Assembly (NCBI GenBank): GCA_028274465.1
Contig: CM051455.1
Span: forward strand, 94,186,365-94,250,364
Direction: 5' to 3'
Source of the DNA: Plantago ovata
Lineage: Eukaryota > Streptophyta > Magnoliopsida > Lamiales > Plantaginaceae
Length of the DNA: 64,000 nt
In this document: piece by piece, positions 34,705 through 47,244 of the stretch
How the letters are laid out: every line of letters starts with the position of its first letter
Position numbering within the stretch: the first letter of the stretch is position 1
Position numbers and translations under genes: made by a program
The notes under the pieces: model-generated
The model's database searches: none
What the model saw: only the letters and a program-made list of their open reading frames with translations
What the model was told of the DNA's origin: nothing

Positions 34705-37700
34705 ATGGCGAGTATCTCGTTGCGTGCTGTCTTAGAGAAGCAAATTTTGACCGGGCCAAACTTCCTAGATTGGATTAGGAATATACGTTTGGTGCTGAGG
34801 TACGAAAAGATTGAGTACGTCTTGGACGAGGTCATTCCCGTGTGCCCCGAAAATCAGACTGCCGATCAGGTTGCTGCTTGCAATCAAACCATCAAGGCAA
34901 AGTCTGATAAGCATCATGAGGATGCTAGATCCGCGCAGTGTATTATGCTGGCGGCAATGAGCAATGAGCTGCAGAGGCAACATGAAAGCATGTTGCCTTA
35001 TGAGATGCTGAAGCATCTTGAGTCGCTCTTTAAGACGACAACTAGAAGTGTTGAATTTGATTTGATCAAAGAGATACACAGATGCAAACTCAATGAAGGA
35101 GGGAACATGTCTGAACATGTTCTCAAAATGATTGGTCTCTTTGAGAAGCTTGCCGATGTCAGTGTCAAGCTGGAGAATAAGATCATGGTGATCTTTGTCC
35201 TTCAATCATTACCGAGTTCGTATTCGCAGTTCATCATTAACTACACGATGAATGCGAAGGACGTCACACTGCCCGAACTCCATAATCTGCTGAAGACATA
35301 TGATCAAACTCTTCCTAAGAAGGAAAAGTCGATCATGTATGTTGGGCAACCGTCTAACCCAAACCCGAGAAACAAAGGTGCTAAGGGTAAGACAAAGTCG
35401 GGACCCAATGCTAACACTTCGAGTGCTTAGCCTAAGCGTCTGAACCAGAAAAGGAAGTTCAAGAGAAGCGGAACGGTACGCACAGATGAATGTCTTTTCT
35501 GTAAACAGAAAGGACATTGGAAGAAAGATTGCCCTAAGCTGAGGGCAGATCAACCTAAGAAGCCACCGGCTTCTAGCTCAGGTATGTTTGTTATTGAAAT
35601 GAACATGACTACTTTTGACTCCAATGGTTGGGTATTAGATACAGCTTGTGGCTCACACATTTGTAATAATGTGCAGGGGCTAATTGATCAAAGGCTAGTC
35701 AAGCAAGGTGAAATCGACTTGCATGTTGGGAACGGCAATCCAGTTGAAGCCAAACGCGTTGGACGCTGCAAGATAGATTTACCTTCAGGATAATGTTTAG
35801 AACTTGATAACGTTTATTTTGTTCCATCCATTGTCAGAAATATTATTTTCATTCCATTGTTCGACAATTTGGGTTTTTCCTTTCGATTTGCTAATAATAC
35901 TTGTTATTTTTCATTAAATGACCAGTATTATGGAAAAGCTCACTTAGTGAATGGTTTATATATTTTGCAAAGTAGTCTCCCTTTATTTCAAATACATAAC
36001 AAACAACCGTCTTCAAGTAGGAAGAATAATCCATCTTATCTATGGCATTGTCGGCTAGGCCATATCAATGAAACACGGATTCAAAGACTAAGGAAGTTGG
36101 AATACTTAGAACCATTTGATTTTTAATCATATGGTACATGCGAATCATGTGTTAAGGGTAAGATGACGAACAAACCTTTTGTTGGGCAAGGTGTTCGTGC
36201 CACTCGCTGCTTAGAGCTCATGTATGTGGACCTTTTAAAGTCCAAGCACGTGGAGGTTATCCTTACTTCGTTACCTTTACTGACGATTCTCAAGGTATGG
36301 ATATATTTATCTCATGAAGAATAAATCCGAGACCTTTGGGAAATTCAAGGAGTTTAGGAATGAGGTCGAGAATGAATTGAACCTAAGGATAGTCACTCTT
36401 CGATCAGATCGAGGAGGTGAATACTTTAGTGAAGAATTTATCGACTACTTGAAGGAAAATGGAATTCAATCGCAATGGACCCCTCCTGGAACACCACAAT
36501 TAAATGGTGTGTCTGAGAGAAGGAATCGAACCCTGTTAGACATGGTGAGATCAATGATTGGATTCTCGACTCTTCCAAAATATCTATGGGGATATGCGCT
36601 ACAAACTGCAATCTACATTTTGAACCGTGTACCATCTAAATCAGTGGAGAAAACTCCTTATGAGTTATGGAAAGGGAAGAAGCCCTCACTGGGCTATCTT
36701 AGACCTCGGGGCTGTCCTACGATAGTCAAACTGATGCTCACTGATAAGTTAGATGCCAAGGGTGTCAAAGTATATTTCATAGGCTATCCTCGTCAGACGA
36801 GAGACTATGAATTCTATCATGCTGAAGATCACAAGGTGATCGTATCTAGAAACGTCAAGTTTTTAGAAGCAGAATACCTCGAGTAAGAGGTTAGATGACA
36901 TGATAGAACTTAAATAAATTCAAGACTTTGACACGCGTGAACATGAGTTCTCTAAATCTTCTGATTTGGACTCAAGTTCAGTGGGAGCTTTCGAAGTAGA
37001 CAAGGGTAATGATATGACACTTGCTAGGCATGTCATAGTCAGTGGGAGTCCTGTGATTAGATCAACAGTTGAAACCACACCAATAGAACCCGTTGTCAAT
37101 CAACCTGTGCAACAAGTTGCACAAGAGCAGCCTCCCGCTAGGGAACAGGGTCACGGAGCGTGACCAGCTGCATCAGTGCCCACTGATAATGTTCGTGTTA
37201 CACGAAGCCAGAAAAGAAAAGCACCAGAAACGCAAGCACCAATCGAGCTCCGTAGGTCGAAGAGGATACCAAAAGGACCTCAAAAGCAAAGCCTTATGAT
37301 AGAAGACATCAGTGAACTTGATGTTGGCTTATCAGATCGGGAAGACCCCGAGACCTACAAAGAGGCAATAATTGATATTGACTCAGACAAATGGCAAGAG
37401 GCCATGGAATTGGAAATGGACTCCATGTACCTGAACCAAGTTTGGAGCTTGGTAGACTTGCCCCAAGGGGTTAGATCTATTGGGTGCAAATGGGTCTTTA
37501 AACGAAAGACAGATGCCGATGGCAAGGTACAAACGCACAAGGCTATACTTGTGGCGAAAGGCTACACGCAAAGGTATGGCATCGATTACGATGAAACCTT
37601 TTCACCAGTAGCAAAGTTGAAGTCTATTCGAATTCTACTTGCGATAGCTGCCTTCTATGATTATGAGATCTGGCAGACGGATTTAAAGACTGCCTTCCTC

Positions 37701-38921
37701 AATGGCAACCTTGAGGAAGAGGTCTATATGGTACAGCCGAAAGGTTTTATTAGTAAAACCAGGCCAACTGCTGTATGGAAATTACAAAGATCCATCTATG
37801 GGCTAAAGCAAGCGTCTAGGAGCTGGAATATCAACTCTGATGAAGCTGTCAAATCGTTTTACTTCGTCAGAAGCGTAGAAGATCCCTGTGTCTATACTAG
37901 GCACAGCGACAAGGGGGTCGTTTTCATAATCATTTATGTTGATGACATTTTGATCATGGGAAACAATGTCTCTATGCTAGAAGAGACTAAAGTTTGGTTA
38001 TCAAGTACCTTCTCAACGAAGGACTTGGGTTAAGCAAACTACATCCTAGGGATAAAGATCTATAGAGATAGATCCAAGAGGATGTTAGGATTGACACAGT
38101 CCACCTACATCGACAAAATACTGAAGCGTTATAAGGTGGACGATTCAAAGAGAGGCTTTCTCCCAGCTAGGCATGGGATCGTCTTATCAGTTAAGGATAG
38201 TCCTAAAACTGATGAAGAAAGAAAGTCAATGAGTCGTGTGCCCTATGCTTCGACAGTAGGGTCTATAATGTATGCAATGAATTGCACAAGGCCCGATGTG
38301 GCATATGTGCTTAGTGTCACTTGTCGACACCAACAGAATCCAGGAGTACCTCACTGGACTGCTGTAAAGAACATTCTTAAGTACCTTTAACGTACTAAGA
38401 AAATGTTCTTGGTGTTTGGTGGAGAACCAGAATTAAAGATGTCTGGTTATGTCGACGCTGGATTTGAATCAGATCCTGATGACTTTAAGTCACAGACAGG
38501 ATTCATATTCAAATTGAACGGAGGAGCTATCTGTTGGAAGAGTTCTAAGCAAGCCATGATTGCTGACTCATCCACAGAAGCCGAGTACATTGCTGCATCA
38601 GAAGCATCGAAAGAAGCTGTCTGGATTTCAGAGTTCTTGAAGGAATTGAGGGTTGTTCCTGCTCCTAGTCCAATAACGATTTATTGTGACAATACGGGCG
38701 TCGTCGCTCAAGCCAAGGAGCCTAGATCTACAAACAAGAACAAACATGTACTTAGAAAGTATCACGTTATACGTGAGATTATTGATAGAGGAGAAGTTAG
38801 TATAGAACGTGTCTCTACCACGGACAACGTGGCAGATCCTTTCACCAAGGTCTTATCAGTGGATGTCCACTTAAGACATTATGCTAATCTGGGTATTAAG
38901 CATAAGGGTGACTGGCTCTAG
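34705..38921 (+). pseudogene. B2 copia Gag-Pol polyprotein, multiply broken
   Basis: ATG 34705 opens a Gag of about 240 residues with UBN2-like features (DWIRNIRLVL, LPYEMLKHLESLF, LQSLPSSYSQFI). An intact CCHC knuckle (CLFCKQKGHWKKDC) follows a TAG at 35428-35430. Protease (WVLDTACGSHIC), integrase, reverse transcriptase with intact YVDD, and RNase H with intact TEAEY follow. Stops occur near 35791, 36124, 36885, 37161, 38031 and 38388, and small deletions near 36222 and 36287 shift the frame in integrase. Pol is close to identical to B1, but Gag is not. The first RT aspartate block reads QTDLKTAFLNG, where B1 has [11 protein letters not shown]. Confidence 0.87.
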
Positions 38922-38935
38922 TCCAAGTGGGAGAT

Positions 38936-38984
38936 TGATAGTGTATATGTCCTAGAGACAGTCTTTATTAAGGGCATGCAGCCC
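38936..38984 (+). repeat. B LTR3 tip (49 bp)
   Basis: The first 49 bases of the B LTR follow the polypurine tract and then break off into A-family LTR sequence through a short shared CCTTA. The break is at the same LTR position as the inverted copy at 17770. Confidence 0.85.
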
Positions 38985-39111
38985 TTAGAGATCGACACTC
39001 GAGGTTATTTTACTGCTACACTACGGTTTTCGTTGTAGTTGTGAATTGCCTTTGGCTCAATACAAATTTATTTGATTAACTAGAATCTGACAAGTTCTAA
39101 CCAGTTCATCA
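38985..39111 (+). repeat. A-family LTR 3' end (probably A3)
   Basis: It matches the last 120 or so bases of the A3 LTR (TTAGAGATCGACACTCGAGG onwards, ending GTTCATCA). The tip differs slightly (GTTCTAACCAGTTCATCA against ATTCCGGTTCATCA). The following five bases, TTCTT, do not match the A3 5' flank, so the pairing with A3 is inferred from order and orientation only. Confidence 0.65.
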
Positions 39112-40446
39112 TTCTTACAAACGAACTATTGAAGCACTAGAACCGTTCAGAAACTTGAAAAATTCGAAGACTGAAGACTAAAGAATATTTCTGAAGATGG
39201 TATCTACAAAGGCACATGTTGCTCAGAAAGTGGAAATTTCAGCAACAACTTGCATAAGTGAAAATCTATATGATAGAGTAGGTTGTGCTTGCTGAAACTG
39301 AGACTGACCGCTTGCTGAAATACATATGTGACCTCCTTGCTGAAAGTACTTGCATTTTTTCTCCAACGTTCATATTTGAATTTCGTTCAAATGAACATTA
39401 AATGCAAAAGTAAGCATGCGAAGAACATGAAGACTAGAAGACAAATGAAGGACGCTGCTGAAAGTACAAAAGCAAGATAGTGACATCTTAAGGAACAAAG
39501 CCATAGAATTTGAAATTAAAACGGCTCCCTTGATTCCCTATAAATAGAGGTCATTCGGCAAAGAGTTGAAGTGTGTCAACAACGTGATCAAACTCTCACT
39601 TGTGCTTAAACACTTATCCTCCTTACTCTTTACTGCCTATTGATCCGTTCCAAGGCTTAAAGCTTGAAACAAAAGATACTTGTGAAGAAGTAGAACATTC
39701 ACGACTAAGAAATTAGTTAAGTGTTCTTTCTTTCGAACAAGAACAAGTCTTGACACCAGAAACAACTTAACTTGTTTACTGCAAAGTATTCAAAGTTTTG
39801 TTTCTTAGATTAGTTGTTATAGCTGAATAGGTTATACTCAAGTCATCTTATCCCAAACCTCTCTAACAGATAGACACCATTTTTCAGGCGTGAAATTCAG
39901 GGGGAATTAATCAAGCATAGTGTTGCTGATTAAAAGTCCCAAGTTTGGTCGAGAACAAGGTTTAGTTTTCTAGTTAGGTTGGAAACGAAGCAAGTGTGCT
40001 TTGGTTTCTGAAGAATCGCTCTAGATAGGTGTTGTAAGGAATCTCAAACTTATCTTAGTGGATTCAGTCCTAGAAAGGAAAAAGTGGATTAGTTGAGAGA
40101 TTACGCCACTCTCATATACCACTATAAAAAGTGTTTGTGTGATTTACTTTACTGCATTTAGTTTTCAACAAGCTTTTCTTTCTATACACTGTCACTCTGC
40201 TCACTTGCTGAAACTAGCGCTTACTGATAAGCACTTATTGTATAAAGACTTCCTCACTCTGTTTTTAAGTACCAGTAAAACTCGTTACTGAAAAGTAACT
40301 AGTACTTGCTGAGAAAGTTAAGTATCAGCAAACTCATTACTGAAAAGTAATAGGCCCTTGCTGAGAAAGTTTTTAAACGACGAAAGTTTGAAAAGACTAT
40401 TCACCCCCCCCCTCTAGTCTTTTCTTGTTGTTTAAAGGGACCAACA
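39112..40446 (+). repeat. F: SIRE-like LTR, 5' truncated
   Basis: It matches the C and D LTRs from ACAAACGAACTATTGAAG to the end at GGGACCAACA. A TATA box TATAAATA is at 39539-39546. No primer-binding site follows, so it is a 3' LTR or a solo remnant. It could be the 3' LTR of E, with the rest of E lost. Confidence 0.75.
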
Positions 40447-42220
40447 AAATTGCATGTAAAAGTTCTAAGAGCCAGGGCCATAACGGCGCATGCCGAGGAC
40501 TGCAGAGTCACATGCTTCCGGCTTGTCATATTCGAGGTCTGATACTAAAGTATATGGGGGACAACGATATGAGCATCCGGATATGCTACCCACAACTAAG
40601 CGTGTATCACAAGAACATATATCCTTGCATGATCATTGGCCACGTCCATGACTGTTAAGGTTAGGCCTACCAACCACATATGTGTGTGGATACTTGGCGA
40701 ACTGTTGTGGTGGCAATGACATGTGCTCCTCTAAGATCTATAAAAGGAGTGGTTCCCAAAAGAGAAAACTACGGTGGAAACACATTAGGTAAACACTCTC
40801 AAGAACTTCACTTCACAGGTACAACCTTGAGTCTTCTTGGTGGGAAGAACTTGAGGCAACAACAAGAGTTCATCTTGGAGAAATATCCTTTACCTCAGTT
40901 ATATTCACTGTCATATTTCCTATACACACACACACACACACACTCTGATTATGTTAACAAGGTAGGCCTTCAACCACCTTCAAGTAAAGTCTCTTCCACC
41001 AGTTTGACCATACGACAAGCCAGGCATATCACGCACCCCCCCCCCCACACACACACAGGTAGATATCAGTCGGAGTCGTACGATCAGAGCCGAGGCACAA
41101 CGTCAGAAGGACGAGGAGTCAGACATCAAGATTTCAAGATCCCAGCATCAGAACGGAGTGTCGTACCAGAGGAAGAGAAGGTTGTCCGCAAGAAGGAGCA
41201 TCCTAACACCTTCAGCTCTCATCACACTAAGAGGCCATTTGGTTTGGACTAGGAAAACAAAAACCAGCATTTCCTAGGAAATTCGGTCCAAATCCAATGT
41301 AATAGTAAATGTGGGTCTTTTCCTTGATTGGTTTGTTAAAATGGACTAGGAAATGGTTAACAGACCAGAAACCCATTTCCTTGGTTGGTTTTACAAATAT
41401 CATTTTCTGGAAATGTATGTTATCTAAAATACCCCTCCGTGTTTTTAAAAAATGGGGTCGTATAATTAAACGGAGATTTATCTTCACCTTATTCTCTCAT
41501 TCTCCGATCTCATCAATCACGGGAAAAACCTCGATCCTCACTCATGGGCGGTATGCATGGATCTAAATCTCGGTTTCGAGGTTACGGACTCTTAATTTAG
41601 TGAGAAGTATCAAAATGTTTTGGAAACGTTTTGAAATTGGAATAAAAATGAATATAAGTATCTTAAAAAATTATAATAATAATTTATATTTGAATTAAGC
41701 AAAAACAAAATTTTATCACCGCCAAGCATGCTAGACCAAGGTGTTAGAAATTAAATGTATACTACTAACATTGTTGTAATAATATGCCATGATTTTCAAT
41801 CACATCATTTCATCTTTTCCATTGTTTTTCTTTTTTTTTTTTCCCTCAAACCTAATCTGACTTAAAAAGAAAAAAAAAAAAGAACCTCACACCTGTAAAA
41901 CCTTCTGGGACTTTTTGTAGTGAGTAAAGCCACCATTCTAGTTACTTTCATCAAAAAATAAAAGCCATAATTCCACATTCTTCTCAGAAATCTAGTATGA
42001 AGTTAATCTACAACTTCAACGAGTGAGATGTTTTTTCCTTATGGCACATGCTTTGATTTTTATGATGAATAAGGGACCTAGATTTTTCGAATGCCACTAG
42101 AAAATCCATTGATTAATTCTTCATCTCTACCTTTTATTTTTCATAATTTTAATGAACATTTTGCTCATGAGAGATGAGAAACGAAACTATACCCAATACT
42201 ACTTTCTTATGTTTCGTGCG
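40447..42220. other. Unassigned region, possible old LTR and simple repeats
   Basis: No convincing gene. One open frame at 40680-41252 looks like non-coding sequence. CTATAAAAGGAG near 40738, with conserved-looking sequence after it, could be the core promoter of an unidentified LTR. A CA repeat lies at about 40924-40942, a C-run followed by CA at about 41035-41058, and T-rich and A-rich runs at 41828-41882. Small inverted repeats with GGACTAGGAAA occur at 41240-41400. This is the only stretch not tied to a recognised element. Confidence 0.4.
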
Positions 42221-43557
42221 TGTTGGTCCCTTTAAACAACAAGAAAATACTAAAAGGGGGGTGAATAGTCTTTTCAAACTTTTCGTCGTTTAAAACTTTC
42301 TCAGCAAGTGCTTTTTACTTTTCACTAATGAGTTTGATGGTACTTAACTTTCTCAGCAAGTGCTTATTACTTTTCAGTAATGAGTTTGTTGATACTTAAA
42401 AAACAGAGTGCGGAAGTCTTGTACAATAAGTGCTTTTATCAGAGAACTAGTTTCAGCAAGTGAGCAGAGTGACAAATTTTGATAAAAGTAAATTGCTGAA
42501 AACTAACTGCAGTAAAGTAAATCACACAAGCACTTTTATAGTGGTATCTAAGAGTGGCGTAATCTCTCAACTAATCAAATTTATCCTTTCTAGGACTGAA
42601 TCCACTATGATATGATATGAGGTTCCTTACAAATCCTATCACTAATGATTCTCAGAAACCAAAGCACACTTCCCTTGTTTCCAACCTAAACTAGAGAACT
42701 ATAACCTTGTTCTCCACCAAACTTGGGATTATAATCATCAACACTATGCTTGATTAATTCCCCCTGAATTTCACGCCTGTAAAGGGTGTTTATCAGTTAG
42801 AGAGGTTTGGGATGAGATGACTTGGGTATAACTTTTCAGCTATAACAAGTTATCTAAAGAAACACAACTTGTAATACTTTGCAGTAAGCAAGTTTGTTGT
42901 TTCTGGTGTCAAGACTTGTTCTTGTTCCAAAGAAAGAACACTTAACTAATTTCTTAGCCCTGAATGTTCGACTTATTCACAAGTAGCTTTTATTTCAAGC
43001 TTAAGTCCTGGAACGGATCAATAGGCGATAAAGAGTAGAGAAGGATTTGAGTGTTTCAAGCACAAGTGAGAGTTTGATCACGTTGTTGACACACCTTCTA
43101 CTCTTGCTTGATGACCTCTATTTATAGTGTCTCAAGGGAGCCGTATAAATTTCAAATTCTAAGGCTTTGTACCTTAAGATGTCACTATCTTACTTTTGTA
43201 GTTTCAGCATCGTTCTTCATTTGTCTTCTTGTCTTCATGTTCTTCGCGTGCCTACTTTGCATTTAATGTTCTTTTGAATCAAATTCAAATATGAACGTTG
43301 GAGCCAAAATTCAAGTACTCTTCAACAAGGAGGTCACATATGTTGTCAACAAGTGGTCAGTCTCAGTTTCAGCAAGCATAACCTACTCTGTCATACAGAT
43401 TTTAACTTATGCAAATTGTTGCTGACATTCTCACTTTCTGAAGAAACATGTACCTTCAGTCTTCGAATCTTCAACTTTCTGAACGGTTCTAGGTCTTCAA
43501 TAGTTCGTTTGTAAAAACAAAGTACATCATCAACAAATAAAATAACCTACCTAGTAC
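42221..43557 (-). repeat. D: SIRE-like 3' LTR, distal part
   Basis: On the plus strand it begins TGTTGGTCCCTTTAAACA, the reverse complement of the LTR end. It is interrupted at 43557 by A2 and resumes at 51869. Both LTR pieces together are about 1.46 kb, shorter than C (1.7 kb), which has extra tandem repeats. Confidence 0.85.
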
Positions 43558-44810
43558 TGACGAGCACGAATTTGTCAGACTTGATTAATCAAATAAATTT
43601 GTTATTTAGCCAAAGGCAATTCACAACTACAACGAAAACCGTAGTGTAGCAGTAGAATAACCTCGAGTGTCAATCTCTAAGGACTATAACTAGTTTTATC
43701 TAATTTAATTAAAGAATATAAAACAGCAGACGATTTAGCAAAGGTTTTTCTTAACAGATAATGGAGATTGGTGATAGTATGGTCCTTCAAAGCATAACGG
43801 GTTAATAATCATGCGTACATTACTCGGTCTTGCATGGAGATCTTTGATCGATGAATTGTCCAGTTGTAATTATCAAACACTACGAAGATATAGATTAAAT
43901 AGGTCGAAGACCAATGAATTGTCCAATTGTGTGCAATAATTAATCAACAATACGAAGATAGAGATTTAGATAGATCAAAGAAATAAAGCAATAACACGGA
44001 GTATAACGCGCGATATAGCCATTAGCATAATTATCAACCCTTCGCTAAGAATTCACATACTACCACCAACGAGAAGTTTAGCTACTCATAGTTGTCAGGC
44101 AATCAACAGAAATCATAGAAGAAAACATGTTGAAAGATATATAAAAATAAGTAGAAAAACTGTAAGACACAATGTTATCGAAGGTTGTCAGTCTCCGAAG
44201 AATCGCGATCTTACAAGCTCCAAACTGCTAAGAAAAAGTATCTCCTAAGCTATGAACCCCCAGAACAGGCTCTGGGAAGTTCCTACCTAAAACTACAGAG
44301 AAAGGTGAGAGAAAAGGTCTGAAAAAGTATGAAAAACGGAGAAAAACTAAGCAACTATATATACGCTACGAATTATGTGGGGCGAAGGGCCCCACACACC
44401 GGGCGACTCGCCTGGTATGAGGCGATTCGACCCACATCCCGAGCAATTCGCCCGGGAGTAATTTCCAGCCAGATACGTGTTTTCGACGCGTTTTTGGATT
44501 TTTTCCCCTTTTCGGACTCGGTTTCTGACTTCTAGTGGCCTTCTGACCTCCAGATTCGACCCCTAGACTTCAAATCCTATCCGGAAACCTTCAGATACTC
44601 CAATTAGGCTTCTGGAACACCAATTCCTTGTCTACTTCAATATAATTGCCCGGAAAACCTCGTTTTTCAACCAAAACCTGTAAAATAAAAACTAAAGGGA
44701 AACGTGACACTATTCTAATAAAATGCACTAAAATATAGCTAAATTAACATAGAGGATAGCTAAAATAGGTGAAAAAGACTCAAATGAAAGTGTAAAATAC
44801 ACATTCATCA
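43558..44810 (-). repeat. A2 3' LTR (1253 bp)
   Basis: It starts TGACGAGC and ends ATTCATCA on the plus strand. It is nearly identical in length to the 5' LTR (1254 bp), with scattered substitutions between the two. The palindrome cluster is at about 44378-44455. Confidence 0.92.
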
Positions 44811-44823
44811 AACTCCCCAAACC
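44811..44823 (-). promoter_or_regulatory. A2 polypurine tract
   Basis: On the minus strand GGTTTGGGGAGTT lies immediately before the LTR start TGATGAATG. It is the expected primer for plus-strand synthesis. Similar TTTGGGGA sequences recur inside the element next to hairpins. Confidence 0.75.
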
Positions 44824-46827
44824 GAACCTTTGCTTGTCCTCAAGCAACTAAGCTAGACTCTAATGCAAAAAACAATGCAACACATAAAATGGAGTCTCAT
44901 GCCAAATAAAATGAACTAATCTACCGAATCTATCAAAAACATATGAACAAGAACCATATAAATCAAAACATGAATATAGGTTGAAGAATGACTCGATTGA
45001 CTCATACACATCCACATAAGCACTTATGTTAAGACAAGATAGTCTCTCGTAACATTCTCTACCTGGACCTAGTCAGTGACGACGTAATGAAACATGTTAA
45101 GATACGAATGGTTGTCCCGTGCCTATGAAACTGATGACTTAGTGCTGTTCACCAAGTTAAGACTTTTCCTCAAAAGAGGTCGAACCAATACTGGCTCTCA
45201 TCAAACGAAGGAGGGTTCCCTATAAAAGATAACACTCCCCTATTCTACCCATTTCTCAAGCAAAGCCTTAAGATTTTCACCACTTCCTGAATGGCAGGAC
45301 GAGGGTGGTCTAGAACAGATGACACTCAAAAACAGAAGACAAAAAGTAGAAAACTACAACACGATTACGAACATTACAAGAATTGGAAAATGAGACACAA
45401 CACTTTGCTAAACTGCTATTTGGCTTTCTTTTTTTGGACCCTTCTTTGCTTTTTTGCGGTCTTTTTTTCTTTTTTTTTTCTTATCCAGTTTTTTTCTTTT
45501 TTTTTTCTTTTTTCCTGGAATTTTTCTTTCTTTTGTTTTCGATTTTTTTTTTAGCCAGCAGTAGCACAACGAAAAAGAAACAAAATGACTCACAAACGAC
45601 TTCCCCAAACCTATTCGAAAGAATAGGTTGGAGTACAAAATTTATGAGAAAGGAAAAATAAACTCACAATACGGAAATGAAAAAACGCAAAACAAGTCTA
45701 CGATGGTGTAACCCCCTCCCCAAACCTATTCGGAAGAATAGGTTACAAACAAAGGATCACACAACCTCACACTACCTCCTTCCTAGGCATTTAGCAATCT
45801 CAAAGCATGGTGAAGACTTGTTGCTTCTTAGGTACATAATTACTCGGGAAAACAACCATAAGACCCTAACATGCATCATCCTATTATAAAGGCCTTCGTG
45901 AACCGCAGATGAGAAAACACCACTAAGTGATGTCGAGACTACCAAGCTTAACTAAGTGCAATACATAAATGTGACAAGCCAAGCGAGAAAAACCTCAAAC
46001 AAATTCATAGAGATGAAGCATATGATTAATGGTATAGTTAGTTGATTTACCCAATAAAAAAAGTTCAAAAAATTCGGCAATAAACTCCATATAAAACATG
46101 CAAGACTATCCTAGGATTAATGTAGTGAATGCAACCTAAAAAACTAAGAAAGCAGTAAACGTGCAAATGCAAATGCAGACGGATAAAACATGCAAGGTAC
46201 TATACTCATCCTACCAATATCAAGCTCTAAACCATCAATGGCAAGCTCCAAACTAACAACACTAGATCACTTAAATCCCATCCCCCCTCATGAAATTAAT
46301 GCTAGTCCCTAGCAGTAAGAAAATGAGGAAATAAGATGTGATACTAGATGTTACCGCATGGTTTGGCCTCGGTCGGTTGAGTATGCTGTTTGTGAGTTAT
46401 TTGGACTGCTCTGGGAGCCTTATAGTTGATCATCAGGTCTTCTGGTAGGTGCGGTAGTTCCATTATAGGCGATAGGAACAACTCCTCCATTTGTATCATC
46501 ATTGTCCGTATGGCCTTCATTGTCACTACTGTCACCATCATCATCACTAGTAGAGTTGCATTGTCGAATAGAATCCTCAAGATTAGCCGCCGCTGTTATG
46601 GAATCCTCCATCCTATAGCCCTCCAATAGGTTGTGAACTGTTGAAGGGGAAAGAGCAGTGGTATCAGAGCCTCCTTCTCCAACGTTTTACAGCCCGAGGA
46701 GGTTACAGTAAGCTGCTCGGATACTCAGAAGTCTTCTACAATTTTTTCCAATGTCGACCACATTCTCTACGGTTGATGCGACCGATATCTATATGATGCT
46801 CCCTTTAGAGGCAGTCAAGGGGCACCC
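44824..46827 (-). other. A2 3' non-coding region
   Basis: No supported gene. It contains T-rich runs (45430-45552) and two hairpins with ACCTATTC and GAATAGGT arms (about 45607-45631 and 45723-45747). On the plus strand, 46660-46671 reads TGGTATCAGAGC, an initiator-Met primer site that is out of place here. 46344-46626 is open in several frames with Asp-rich low-complexity content and is the remnant of the acidic linker of the A3-type ORF2. Confidence 0.55.
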
Positions 46828-47181
46828 CTAAGAGGGGCCGGGCACCCATGTCATTATGTTTTGGAACCAAGCTAGCACTTCGGAACCTTCTAGCCACTGT
46901 CGACTCAAGACTGAATCCGTCGCAGCAAGATCGTCCCGATGCCTTCCATTCACTCGAACTTTGCAGTCCTTATGATAGATTGCTGACGTAATAATTGTGT
47001 CTGTCCCTTCGGTGGTGCATGAATAGGCATAGAAGTCCTTACTCCAGGTGTAGTCTAGCTCCTCCTCTTGGATAATCCGCAACGTTGTTGCAAGAGCCCG
47101 CGGCTCGAACGCACCTCTAACGAGATCACTCTCCTTGACATGGTTGTAATCGACCCCCCTCCAAAACTTCATAGTAATCAT
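46828..47181 (-). CDS. A2 short ORF2-slot protein, unknown family
   Basis: From ATG 47181 to the stop at 46828 there are about 117 codons without interruption. The frame is open further upstream to 47244 but begins there with GTG. The protein has a basic N-terminal patch (MITMKFWRGVDYNH), a central EEELDYTWSKDFYAYSC segment and a C-terminal QWLEGSEVLAWFQNIM helix. I recognise no domain. It replaces the longer ORF2 seen in A3, and A1 has the same sequence with a stop. The neighbouring out-of-place primer site suggests this segment was picked up from another element or a gene. Confidence 0.4.
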   Translation of the reverse strand: MITMKFWRGVDYNHVKESDLVRGAFEPRALATTLRIIQEEELDYTWSKDFYAYSCTTEGTDTIITSAIYHKDCKVRVNGRHRDDLAATDSVLSRQWLEGSEVLAWFQNIMTWVPGPS

Positions 47182-47244
47182 ACGGGAGTGGTCCTCTCCC
47201 TTGGCATGGTTCCTACAAACAACAGTTAGTACCTCGTATGACAC

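Noticed and set aside
40680..41252. A 190-codon open frame
   Set aside because: It includes a CA microsatellite read as Thr-His and has no domain or homologue that I can recognise. Chance open frame is more likely.
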